A stretch of DNA of 64,000 nucleotides from Akebia trifoliata (taxonomy: Eukaryota > Streptophyta > Magnoliopsida > Ranunculales > Lardizabalaceae): positions 25,291,021 to 25,355,020 of the forward strand of contig CM030718.1 in NCBI GenBank assembly GCA_017979445.1. Reading direction: 5' to 3'. This document shows, piece by piece, positions 43,993 to 55,710 of the stretch (positions within the stretch are counted from its first letter, which is position 1; each line of letters starts with the position of its first letter). The notes under the pieces are model-generated. The model was not told the DNA's origin, made no database searches, and worked only from the letters and a program-made list of their open reading frames with translations. The position numbers were made by a program, and so were the translations under genes.

Positions 43993-45978
43993 TTGCCCGA
44001 GGATCATAACGAGCCCTCGTCCTCGGGTAAAGACTGTTTTGAGGGCTCCCTATCTTTATTAATGAATTCGCATGATTGTTCTTCTTATTTCAGGTATTCG
44101 AAAAGCAACAAAAAAACAAATATTCCTCAAAAAGCAAAAAAATCAAAATTTATCAAAAGTCAAAAAAATCAAAAAGCTTTCAAAGTTGCAAAAAAAATAG
44201 ATATTTTTCAAAAGTCAAAAAAACAATTTTCAAGGGATATGTCTCAATCAAATCAGCACCCAGATAAAACAGAATTTGAAAGGGACGAGTATGATTTCGA
44301 TCTTGAACTCGACTTTGACCTCATGGGGATCGAAGAAGAGTCTGAGGACGAAATGGAGTACCCACCTAAAGAAATCAAAAACTTGGTAGAACGTCACGAG
44401 AAAGGTGTTCAGCCAAACATTGAGGATACAGATTCAATCAATCTTGGTACCGAAGAGGACCCACGAATTGTCAAGATTGGAGCCTTATTAACGTCACAAC
44501 AAAAGGAAGAAATGATCAAACTCTTACAAGATTATCAAGATGTCTTCGCATGGTCGTACAGGGATATGCCGGGATTGGACACAGATCTTGTTGTGCACAA
44601 GCTACCGATTGCCTCCGGAAGCAAGCCGATCAAGCAGAAATTGAGAAGATTAAAGCCAGAATGGACCCTCAAGGTCAAGGATGAAGTCATGAAACAGTTC
44701 GAAGCCGGATTTCTTGCAGTCTCTACGTACCCTGAGTGGTTGGCTAATGTCGTCCCAGTACCCAAGAAAGATGGGAAGGTACGCATGTGTGTTGACTATC
44801 GGGACCTAAACAAGGCCAGTCCTAAGGATGATTTCCCGCTTCCACACATCGACACTCTAGTCGATAGTACAGCAGGGCATGGCATGTTCTCGTTCATGGA
44901 CGGCTTTTCAGGTTATAACCAAATAAAAATGGCGGAAGAAGACCAAGAAAAGACTGCGTTTATCACACCATGGGGTATTTTCCACTACAAAGTCATGCCA
45001 TTCTGGCTGAAGAACGCAGGGGCGACTTACCAACGGGCAATGACTGCACTATTCCACGATATGATTCACAAGGAAATGGAGGTCTACGTAGACGACATGA
45101 TTGCTAAATCCGGTATTGAAGAAGATCATTTGGTAAATCTAAAGAAGTTGTTCGACAGGCTGAGGAAATACAGCTTAAGGCTAAATCCTGCAAAATGTGT
45201 ATTTGGGGCAACATCGGGCAAACTACTGGGTTTCATCATTAGCAGAAGAGGCATCGAGATAGATCCGGCAAAAATCAAGTATATCCTCGAGATGAAAGCA
45301 CCCGTTTCAGAGAGAGATGTTCGGGCATTCTTGGGAAGAATACAGTATATTAGCCGTTTCATCGCTCAACTCACGATTATCTGTGAGCCAGTCTTCAAAC
45401 TACTCAGGAAAGACATGCCAAAGAAGTGGAACAAGGACTGTCAGGAAGCGTTCGACAAGATTAAGCAATATCTACTCAATCCACCAGTCCTAGTCCCTCC
45501 TACTCTAGGGCGACCTTTGCTGATGTACATCTCGGTACAAGAAACGTCAATGGGGTGTGTGCTAGGGCAACACGATGAATCAGGGCGGAAAGAACAGGCC
45601 ATCTACTATCTCAGTAAGAAATTTACTGAATACGAAGCAAAATATTCAGCACTTGAGAAGACCTACTGCGCATTAGTCTGGGCATCTCAACGACTACGTC
45701 ACTATCTGCTTAGTTACTCAACTATGCTTATTGCTAGAATGGACCCCCTGAAGTACCTTTTCGAGAAACCAGCATTAACAGGTCGCACTGCAAAATGGCA
45801 ACTATTGTTATCTGAGTTTGACATCACCTATGTCACTCAAAAAGCCATCAAAGGGCAAGCAATCGCCGACCACCTAGCCGAGCACCCGTTGCCTGACTAC
45901 GAGCCATTAAAGACGAACTTTCCTGACGAAGCCATACTGATCACTGAGGTTGAAGACGATAATGAAGAACCAGGCTGA
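43993..45978 (+). pseudogene. Gypsy (Tat) reverse transcriptase and RNase H
   Basis: This is the longest intact part, 661 residues. A Lys-rich low-complexity leader precedes an acidic stretch, then the RT starts at about 195. Its motifs are VPVPKKDGKVRMCVDYRDLN, FSFMDGFSGYNQI and the catalytic YVDD at 365-368, and the usual FGLKNAGATYQRAM site has Trp for the first Gly. The RT-linked RNase H follows (YYLSKKFTEYEAKYSALEK). The frame ends at a TGA (45976-45978) just where Tat polyproteins normally have a Trp before the second RNase H, so the stop looks like a point mutation. Confidence 0.9.
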
Positions 45979-45981
45979 AAA

Positions 45982-47705
45982 ATGTACTTCGACGGAGCAG
46001 CCAATCAAAAAGGAAACGGAATAGGGACAGTTCTGATCAAGCCAGATGGATCCCACGTGCCAATCGCAATCAGACTAAAATTTCAATGTTCCAACAATGA
46101 AGCCGAATACGAAGCATGCATAGCAGGGTTGAAGGCAACACTGGATCTCGAGGTTGATGAAATCGATGTTTTTGGAGATTCAAGCTTAGTAGTCTATCAG
46201 ACGACTGGAGAATGGAAGACCCGAGAGCAAAGACTGGTCCCTTACCACGAGTATCTGGAAGAACTAAGCTCACGCTTCGATAGGATTTCATTCACGTACA
46301 TGCCGAGAGCTAAGAATCAGTTTGCAGATGCACTAGCTACACTCGCCTCTATGATCAACATCTCGGAAGACCTAATCATCGATCCTATTGAGATTAGAAT
46401 TCAAGATGAGCCAGCCTATTGCTTACTCGTCGAAGTAGAAGAAGCTGAAGAAAAGCCATGGTATTCTGACATCAAGGCATATCTTGAAGATCGAACACTC
46501 CCCTCAAACGCAACGCCAAATGATAGAAAGACCATTCAGAGGCTAGCAGGACAATTTTTCTTGAGCAATGGTATTCTGTACAAGAAGTCGCACCATGAGA
46601 TCTTACTTAGGTGTGTGGCAGAAACAGAAGCGAAACGACTAATTGAAACTGTACATGGGGGAGTCTGCGGACCTCACATGAATGGTCATATGCTTGCTAA
46701 GAAGATCATGAGGATGGGATACTATTGGTCGACAATGGAAGTGACTGCTATCAGCATGTCCGCAAATGCCATCTATGCCAAATATATGCCAACAAGATCA
46801 ATGCCCCACCTTCAGAACTACATAATATGACTACTCCTTGGCCCTTCTCACTCTGGGGCATGGACGTCATTGGGCAGATCTCGCCAAAAGCTGCAAATGG
46901 GCATCGTTTCATCCTTGTTGCTATCGATTACTTCACAAAATGGGTAGAAGCTGCATCATACGCCAATGTTACCAAGAGCAACGTCATGAAGTTTGTCAAG
47001 AACAACATCATTTGCCGGTATGGACTTCCAAGCGGATTGGTAACTGACAATGCTAAGAACTTCAAGAACAAAGATATGATCAAAATGTGCGAAGACTTCC
47101 AGATCACCCATCACAACTCTGTACCCTACAGACCTAAGATGAATGGAGCAGTCGAGGTAGCCAACAAGAACATCAAGAAAATAATCGAGAAGATGGCAGT
47201 TACATACAAAGATTGGCACGACATGTTACCCTTTGCACTACATGCCTACCGAACCTCGTTCAGAACTTCGACTGGGGCAACTCCGTATTCATTGGTCTAC
47301 GAAATGGAAGCAGTCTTACCCGTAGAGGTTGAGATTCCCTCCCTCCGAATCTTAAAAGAAGCAGAGTTAGATGAAACTGAATGGATTCAAGCCCGGTTTG
47401 ATCAGCTGAATCTGATTGAAGAGAAACGCCTCGCAGCCATTTGTCATGGACAGATCTATCAACGACGAATAGCTCATGCCTATAACAAGAAAGTTAAGCC
47501 TAGGGATTTCTCGCCAGGAGACCTGGTCTTAAAGAAGATTTTACCAATCCAAGAAGACGCCAGAGGAAAGTTCAGACCAAACTATGAGGGACCATTCATC
47601 GTACAAAAGGTAATGACAGGAGGAGCTCTGATTCTCACAGAAATGGACGGACAAGTCTTCCCGCAACCGATCAATGCTGACACTGTTAAGAAATATTACG
47701 CCTAA
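45982..47705 (+). pseudogene. Gypsy (Tat) second RNase H and integrase, frameshifted
   Basis: Frame 45982-46830 starts in the archaeal-type RNase H, with acidic residues at D4 (YFDGA), E42 (NNEAEYEA), D66 (GDSS) and D116 (ADALA). It then enters the integrase zinc-finger region (HGGVCGPHMNGHMLAKKI). A frameshift near 46738 moves the remainder to frame 46725-47705: C-x2-C of the finger (KCHLCQ), then the catalytic core D47, D108, E144 with D-x35-E spacing, then a C-terminal domain (DLVLKKI) up to KKYYA and the stop. The active-site residues are kept but the frame is broken. Confidence 0.9.
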
Positions 47706-48323
47706 GACCTGACCTTGAGATGACGAAAGGCCATTTTTGTTATCCCAAACAAACCATCACACCCTAGTAAACCCTTTTGAGCCATCACGTTCATTTCTTA
47801 ACCTAAGACTGGGGCAAGTCAACAACTATAAAAAAAAAAAAAAAAAAAAAAAATCAAAAGCATCAAAAATACTCCTGGCCCGCATGAGGATAAACTGTGA
47901 ACGGCTAAAAATACAAAAAAAAATCAAGAAAGTCAAAAACTCGAACACTTGATCTTGGTTCGACCCAAATCTCCAGCCTAAACAAGTTCGAGAGACGCTG
48001 GGAGGAGACATAGATCACTTTTCCGAAACAAAAATAGACGAACCCCATGTTTATTCCACTTTAGATAAACTAAGATTCAGACCTTAACCTTTTTGTAACC
48101 TTCCACTACCATAAGCCTAAGCCAACGTTTCGTCCTACTTAAAGTCCTTTTTGATCAGGAAATGTTCTAAGGCAACATAACGACAGTGGCAACACCAATG
48201 ATCTTGCAACTTGGTCCGGACCTCAAAGTCTTATCAATCGTTGGAAGACTCGAGAGGGGAATCCAGATCGGATATTCGAAAAAAAAAAGAGTACTCGAAG
48301 TGTAGAGTAGTCGATCTCGCGGC
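47706..48323. other. Non-coding 3' region of the Gypsy element
   Basis: An A-run of about 25 (47829-47853) is followed by aaa-tcaaaa-rich text and ggttcgacccaaatctccag-type sequence. No polypurine tract next to a TG dinucleotide LTR start could be recognised. The 3' LTR seems lost or too diverged. Confidence 0.5.
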
Positions 48324-48967
48324 TCAACTTGAGTTGTCAAACCACGAATAGTCATCCCAATCATCCTGTTTGATCCATCTACTTTTGGGCTTATTCAGCT
48401 TTCGCTCTGCATCAGTATTACCAACTCTGCAATATTCCTTCCCCAATCGATATTTCCAATCTCTCCATGCATAACCAACTTTCTGTAGGCAGAACTTCTT
48501 GTAGTCCTCAAAAATGTCGTAACGAGACTGTCAAGATATGAACAAATAAATCAATTCTAATATAATGAAAATATTCATCATTATTACAACTAATCAATAG
48601 AATATTTAAACTACCTGGAGAAGACGCCAAATAAGTTCAAGTAACTCCGTCGGTACCTTCCTCCAAGAAGAATAGAAAGGTGGCACGTGTGCCATCGCAT
48701 AGCGGCCTATATTGATCGATAAGTCTGTCGAATTATCTCCAATGCATTGCCCCATTACATTGAATTCCACATGAAGACGTGAATCAGATGATGAATGTGG
48801 ATCCGATGTCGACAAACTCTGATGACTATCTCGTGTAAGAATCGAGAGTGTCGAGCTATCAGAATTCGATGTCGATGAGCTATCACCATCAATATATTCC
48901 GTTGATAACCTAGGTTTCGACATCCACTCTTTGCTTGGAACTTCAAGCCTTTCCATCAAACATACAA
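48324..48967 (-). pseudogene. CACTA (Ptta/En/Spm-type) ORF1-like gene, two exons, partial
   Basis: The minus-strand exon 48615-48967 reads QCIGDNSTDLSINIGRYAMA and HVPPFYSSWRKVPTELLELIW. It ends at a clean donor (CAG|GTAG), then an 87-bp intron and an acceptor (TTGACAG). Exon 48324-48527 continues in phase: SRYDIFEDYKKF, YAWRDWKYRLGKEY. This is the pattern of the plant transposase family often called Ptta/En/Spm (Transposase_24). A 3' splice site at 48968-48970 implies more exons upstream. The downstream end stops at the Gypsy junction and the tail DDWDDYSWFD is probably readthrough. No DDE transposase is present. Confidence 0.72.
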
Positions 48968-50941
48968 CTGACAAGTAAGAGGAAAAAACAAAGGATAGAT
49001 TCACAAAATAAGTTGAAAATAAGAAAGATTGGACCTTAACCGATAGAGATATATGCTAATACTTACTAAATTGTGCTCGCACGCATGCACATGGTTTAAG
49101 GGGGATCAACACATGATAAATTTACCTATACCAATCCATCATATCCTTAAGGTATGAATTACCAGGGTAGAATGGAGGAATAGGATTCGTTTAGCCAATT
49201 GAATCTTTGGAATAAGGTGGTTATTGACAATGTTGATGATGATGGTAGTGTTACATAATGATAATGAGATCAATCAACTAAAAAACATCGTCAGTACTTC
49301 CTTTAGTATCACAACATATGAAGTTTGTGTGATGTTTGTTGGAGCAAGAATTGTGTTGTTTATATTTACATGTCAAAGATTAAAATAAAATAGAAACCAT
49401 CTAAATCTCATAAATCAATCCAACATAGGGAAATATTAGGCTAAGGATGCTTGAATACCATAGTTGATTTGCAAGGAGAAATGATTAAAAAAATTACAGG
49501 ATACATAAATAAACATAACTAAGGTGACTGGTTTAGGTGGAAAGTATAGACCAAACAATTCTCAATAGAAAAGATTAGAGACTGTATGAGATGTTAACCT
49601 ACCAAAATCGAATCTCTCCTCACTCCTAAGACTACTCAAGTGTTCTCAAAGTTAATATTACATATCCTGGGGATCTAAAGCATGAATTTCTTTGTTATTC
49701 TAGAAGCATTGATGTACATAAGTATTTGGGACTTTCCAATCTCTAACGACAAAAACAAAAATATCATATTTTGGATGAATTAATTTGAGATGTTGATGTA
49801 GCGAAGTGTAAAGAATTGGTGGAAATAATTCTAGGTGTGGGCATTCTCTATACACACACAAACACACACACACATGTACTCTTTTGTATGCAACGTTCAA
49901 GCTTTTCCTTGCAGTATGTAACGGGTTATTTCTGCACAATAGTGACTGGTTTCTCATTTAAAGATGGCGTTTTTTAACCTCGTGTCTGAAATATCCTCTT
50001 TTAACATAGTTGTAATTTGGATCATCTTGGTTCCCCCAAGGATCATGTTCAGATTCTGACCTACCAAAGAGCTACTTCTTGATTGGATTGACTATACCAG
50101 TGGGCTGATTTGCTCTCAAGTAGGGTGGATATGGCTGTTAGACACCCGATATACAAACTATATGTAAACCATTGATTGATTGCCCATTTATACAGTGTCC
50201 CATTGATGGCCCACATCCACATCTTCATCTATTATATATTACTAAAAAGTGCTTATTGGTGATCAGTTGTAATTTTTGAGATGTGGGCCTATCCTGATCA
50301 ATGGGCTTGTGCACCAATTTGATACAACCTGGGACTCTTGTTTGTTTGTACAAAGGACCTACACTATCTCAACAAGTGTATAAGTTGAGGGACATTTTTG
50401 GTGAGGATTATCTCATCACAGAAAAAGTAACTCGTTCTAAAACCTTTAACGCCCATCATAGATGGATAACAAGTTGAGAAATTATGGAGTCTCTATTTCA
50501 GCCTTAACTTGAACTCAACAGTTGTTATAGTTAGAAGTTTCAAAATGGGTTGACTATCATAAAAAATATTTTGTTTAATGAAAGAAAATAATAAATGAAT
50601 CAGAAATTAACACCAAAGCAGTCCCACAAACTTTGAAGCAGCCAGGCCAATCTAAGGAAGATCCCATAGCAGAGATAGTCACTAGATTCGGACCAAGTTG
50701 AATGAAAAAATGGATCTAGAGAACTTTCAAAAAATGGCAAGTTCTAAATTCCTAAAAGAGGTACAACTACTGTGAATCCACTTCTACTCCTAGTCTAGAT
50801 GAGTTTGTAGTAATGCATATGTTGTAATAGCTGAAGGTGATTCTAGATCTCCTAATTCGGACTCAGATGGTAAATTTAGTATAAACTGATTTCATCTCAC
50901 GAATCATACTTTCACAATCAGAATTTTGTGAGTTCAAGAAT

Positions 50942-51199
50942 TCATGTTGACAAGAAATATAAGGGACAAGACCATAAAAAATCGTTATTGATATCGACAG
51001 CAAACAACAACGCAGTAAGCAATAGTAGCATGCAAGACATGATTATGACATGTTCAAAAATGACCAAGAAGATCACACCAGTGGCCATTTGTATACAGAT
51101 ATTGACAATAACAGTTACTGCAAAGATGCTCAAAGCCATCAAGTTTGAAAAACGTTTAGATTCACTCTGAGTTGCAAGAGAAATGGAGAAAAAACTCAT
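50942..51199 (-). pseudogene. Fragment of a plant membrane protein
   Basis: The minus strand has 85 open codons with two hydrophobic segments: FSNLMALSIFAVTVIVNICI (about residues 16-35) and GVIFLVIFEHVIIMSCMLLL (about 41-60). The pattern (LS-I-VT-IVNICIQM-TGVI-FEH) looks like a family of uncharacterised plant multi-pass proteins I know only by pattern. It lies inside the CACTA-like region, so it may be a captured host exon. No other part of such a gene is visible. Confidence 0.4.
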
Positions 51200-52296
51200 A
51201 CAATTTGCATATTAAGATAGTACCAGTCAATTTGGATGGTTGATCTTGGGCACTAGGCATATAAGTGCTCATCTTAAATAAAGCCAAATTCTAAGATATT
51301 TTGTATTTCTAATTGAATTGTAACATCAAGTGTTCCAATTCAGAGTTTGGTCAAGTATTCCAATTTCTACATTTAAATATATGTAACGATACTCAATCTC
51401 CAAGTAACCAAATGCAGCCGAATCTTGATAAAAAAAGATGCAAATTACTAAATGCCTTAGAATGATGGATTCTATTGCTGACATGATGTTGAATGTTTGT
51501 ATGAGTCAAACTCAGTCAACATTATAGGTGAGCTAAATGCCTAATCTGATGGAAATTGGTAAGTTAGAAGCTGTAACAGAGAAAAAAAAAACTTGATAGA
51601 TTACAGACAAGTATAACATCAGATTCCAAATGAATAAACAAGAGAAATTTGATGAACGATGAATAAGGAGAAGAAATATGAGAGAATACCTACTGGAACT
51701 GCACCAATCAAATGGCTATCTCAATTTGAGCTTCGAAAATAGCTGGCTGAGAACAGAAGATCAAGGATTTGAGCTCAGTTCTTCGATTTGAGCTTCACTT
51801 CTTGGACAGCAATAATGACGACGAGATCGAGAGGATTTGATCTTCAGTTCTTCGATTTGAGCTTAAGTCGAAGAAGACGATCAATAATTTTCTGAATCAA
51901 CAAATCGAAATAGCTGAGAGACAGATCCAAAACAGAGAGATGGGAGATCGAGAGAGACTTGCAGATAGCGGAGAGATCGAGAGATTGAGAGAGTTACAAA
52001 GAAAGGAGAAATCGAGAGACTTACACTGATCGAGAGGTCGAGACAGAGAAAGGGAGAGAAGAGCTACAGACAGAAACTCAAAAATTTGGGGAGAAATACC
52101 GAATGAAAGAGAGAGAGTTCGTTAAGACCATGGGCGGGCCGTTAAAACGAGGGAAAAGAATTCGGTGGGCAAAGCCTGTCGAATTCTTTTTATGGGCCTA
52201 AACGTCGGCCATGGACTGACGAAATATAAACGATGGATTTGAGCTGCCGAATTTAGCGCTACAGTAATGCCGAATATTTACTGTTTTGACACGGTG

Positions 52297-52503
52297 GTGG
52301 CACACTCAATCGACTCTCCTTACGTGACAAGTTCTTGAATTGTAGATCTGGACACCTCGAGATGCATTCTTCCCTCAAGATACACATTTTTATGGGGAGG
52401 TGCACTTTTGTTTCCCAAGAATACAGATCTACGATTTCCAAACTTGTCACGTTAGGAGAGTCGATTGAGTGTGCCACGTGGGGTAGCCAGATTATCACAA
52501 TTC
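52297..52503. mobile_element. M1-family MITE, left end lost
   Basis: It is the allele of 26045-26277: the right flank still carries tttggtatg, the degraded target duplication. The first about 20 bp, including the left terminal repeat, are replaced by CACTA-side sequence. Confidence 0.8.
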
Positions 52504-53289
52504 TTTGGTATGTTCTTCATGGGATTGGAATTCTTTGCCCCTTAGTGCTCGTGCAAAAATTGTTGAGCTTCTCCCTTGGACTCGTCGGCAGTAGGATGCT
52601 TTTTAAAGGAACTCCGCCCCTTAAGTCATTGTATAATCCAAGAGTGCTTAGTTAGTAAATTTAAATGAATCATATATGATACTCTTCTCTTATTTATAGA
52701 TTCTTTAAGATCTCTTTCTGTTTAGAATCATGATAATCTTACTACCCCAGGGGGCTGTAGACACCCCATTTTTGCATCCGCCTGACTTGGCGATCCGTCA
52801 CCCGGTTGCTGTGGATTCCTAATGATGAGCGCAAAGAACTTGAAAGTTTGTGAGAAGTTTCCTTCCAATTCCTTCTGCCTTCTAATTTTATTCTATTCTT
52901 TTTCTTTGCCACGCAACATACAATTACGCACGCTTAGGATCGCTACACCATACGCTCAACTTAGCAAGCACGTACATTTAGGTTCGCTACACATTTGGAC
53001 AACTTAGAGACCTCGCTACGCTAGAAAAACATGACCTCGAAACTTAAAAATAATCACGTTGCGATTGAAAGAAACTTCACGCCAAAATTCACCCAAATGG
53101 ATAAAAATTGAAAAAATGATGAAAATACCCCTCATGAATTTCGGACCTCCAAAAAGTCTCGAAAGTACCTTCATTGTACTCAGAATAGGATTTTGAGTCT
53201 AACGGTACCCAAATCGATGAAATTGGAGAAATTTATGAAAAAATTAAAAAATGGCCAAAATGCCCCTCGACCTCCAAACCCAACTTAGA

Positions 53290-53830
53290 GACCTCGACCG
53301 TTAGGATAACGTAACAAAATCAAATCTAATTAAAAATCCAATAATAATAAAATTCAAATTAAAAAATCAAACAATTCAAATAAAATTCAAATTAAAAATC
53401 AAACAATTCAAATAAAATTCAAATTAAAAAATCAAACAATTTAAACTTAAAATTAAACAATTAAAACTAAAAAATTAAACAATCCAAACAATTACAACCA
53501 AAAATAAAACTCAAATTATAAAATTCAAACAACTAAAACTAAAAATAAAACTCAAATTAAAAGTTAAACAATAAAAAAATTTAAATTAAAATCAAGTAAC
53601 AATTAAAATTAAAAGTTTAAAATTAAAATCAAACAACCGATAAAATCAAAATGCAATCAATTAAATTAAGAAATTTTCAAATTAAAATTGAATAACCAAA
53701 ATAAAATTTTCAACTAATCAACTAATAAAACTTAAAATTAAAAAGTAATCAACCAAAGAAAATCTCAAAATAAAAAATTTTAACCAATCGATAAAATGAA
53801 AATTAAATCGACTAATCGTAACTCAACTAC
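53290..53830. repeat. Degenerate A-rich quasi-tandem repeat inside the solo LTR
   Basis: Variants of aaattcaaattaaaaatcaaacaa recur throughout; the first few units are nearly identical (about 53340-53450), and later ones drift. Confidence 0.75.
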
Positions 53831-55122
53831 CATCGTGCTACGAGTAGCGGGGGATCACCCCCACCACCATTCTCCCAAAGGAAAGGACGTAAACAGAAAA
53901 AAGAAAGAGGAATAAAAGAATTAGAAAGAAAAATTAATTAGAAAGTTTTTTTTTATAAAGAGGACGTCTCTTTTTTCTTGGAAGGGGCGGTCATCTTCTC
54001 CTTAGATTCTCTCTCTTGGCTCTCTCTATCAATGTTCTTGGGCTGAACTTGAAGCACAGCAGTGCTGTTACAATAATAGAAGGCCTCCTCTCCATTGCTG
54101 CAAAAAATCAGCAACTTGCTGCTTCTTTCCATTGCTGTAAAATACAGCAACTTGCTGCTTCATCCGATCCTATCTTCTTCTTCTTCTCTTCGTTTTGGTT
54201 GGAACGTCCTTGGAAGCATTCTCTGCTGGCTGGACTTCTTCTTCTTGCCCCCATCTCACTCACGCCTTCTTGGATATCAATCAGAAAGGAAGAAGAAAGG
54301 AACCGGGAAGAAGAAGAAGAAGAAAAAAGGAAACGACCACTGCTGTCACCCTCTTTCGATCATCCTTCTTCACCATTGGCAGCAGCCATCATCACCATTA
54401 AAACCACCCTCCTCCCTGTCACATATTCTTCCTCTTCTTCGTTTTCACCTTCTACATTAGAATCACAGCAGCCACGTTCACGTACAGCCATCTCCTCTTC
54501 CAAAACTTCATTACAGCACCCATCGTACCATCATCTTCTCCACCTTGACAGCCACCTTGATTGCCACTGCTGTTGGCTTCATCACCAATTTGAATACATC
54601 CTTCCTTCATCACGTTTTCAGCCCCCAATCATTGCTCCCTACATGCAATATAGCCTCCATTAATAGCCCATTCATAACGTTTTTACGGCTTCAAACACCT
54701 CTCCTTATCCCTGCACCAACACTCCCAACAGCAGTCGATCACTTCCATCATTCTCTCTTCAATGCCCCATTGCATTACAGCCTATTAGCTTCTTCCTTGT
54801 CGCGAAAGCGATCAAATATTTCTGAAGGAACATATTGCAGCCACTGTGCGTTCATAGGGGTAAGTGTTTTTTTTTATTATTTTGTTTATTCTTATGGTTT
54901 TTCCTCTCTCTTTTCTCAATTTTTGTCGTGAATGATCACTCAATTTCATTAGCATGTTTCTAACGTCTGTAGGGTGTCCTATAATTTTCGGATAAAAAAA
55001 TGTTGCGTTTATGTGTGAATGGCTGGTTCAAAGATTTACTACGTGTTCATGATTTTTCCTGATTCGATGATTCACCATGCATTCATATATATTCTGATTC
55101 GATAATTTATCATGTGGTCTTG

Positions 55123-55124
<2 letters not shown>

Positions 55125-55215
<91 letters not shown>
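55125..55215. repeat. (TA)n followed by (TG)n microsatellite
   Basis: An almost pure TA tract to about 55188 is followed by TG repeats to about 55215. Confidence 0.93.
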
Positions 55216-55360
55216 TTGTGTGTATGAATAGTTGATTCGATGATTGGCAATGTTTTTTTTTTATTATTCGAGAGATTTGCACGTACATGGGAATGGTGGA
55301 TTCGATGATTTGCAATGCATTCCTAATTTTTATTATTCAACAATTTATTTTGTTATATGG

Positions 55361-55710
55361 GTCAACTCACTGATTTGGGTTGTGCATAGGAACTTCACAA
55401 GTGATTCATTAATGAAGTGGCCATGTGAGTCAACTCACTGATTTGTGTGAGTATGGAAATTTCAAAATTGAATTTTTTATGAAGTTGCAACTGAGTCGAC
55501 TCACTGTTTTTTTATATACATGGAAATGTAAAATCATTTTTTTTGACAAAATGTGCGTGAGTCAACCCATTGATTTGTATGAGCATTGGAATTTCAAAAT
55601 CAATTTTTTCTAATAAAACGAGTCAAGTTAACTCACTGATTTGAGGTGTACATTGAGTGTTTAAAGCCGGATTTTGTTTATACAAAAGGATTCGAGTTGA
55701 CTCATTGATC
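55361..55710. repeat. Diverged tandem repeat, period near 66 bp, in the solo LTR
   Basis: The word gtcaactcactgattt or a close variant starts at about 55361, 55429, 55497, 55563, 55628 and 55691. Each is followed by a gg/ga-a-tttc-aa-a spacer. Confidence 0.75.

Larger units (their letters stand above)
39961..48323 (+). mobile_element. Ty3/Gypsy retrotransposon, Tat lineage, decayed and without recognisable LTRs
   Basis: Gag, protease, RT-RNase H, a second archaeal-type RNase H and integrase follow in order on the plus strand. The second RNase H is diagnostic of the Tat branch. Multiple frameshifts and at least one internal stop make it non-autonomous. No TG...CA long repeats bracket it. The left side passes into the tandem array and kinase C, and the right side, after an A-run (47829-47853) and a non-coding tail, meets CACTA sequence at about 48323. 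Confidence 0.85.
48324..52292 (-). mobile_element. Decayed CACTA-type element carrying the ORF1-like gene
   Basis: The right part (about 52100-52290) has subterminal words aattcggtgg, gtcgaattc, gctgccgaattt and atgccgaatat in alternating orientation, typical of CACTA ends. It also has a GA-rich transcribed leader (51780-52120: gatcgagag repeats). The ORF1-like exons lie at the left. Terminal CACTA motifs with target duplication are not preserved. The left end abuts the Gypsy tail and the right end abuts a truncated M1 MITE. Confidence 0.55.

Noticed and set aside
54016..54931. Frames of 215 and 128 codons in the solo LTR
   Set aside because: Low-complexity Ser/Leu/His/Pro text, no family signal, no ATG context or intron support; located inside an LTR.
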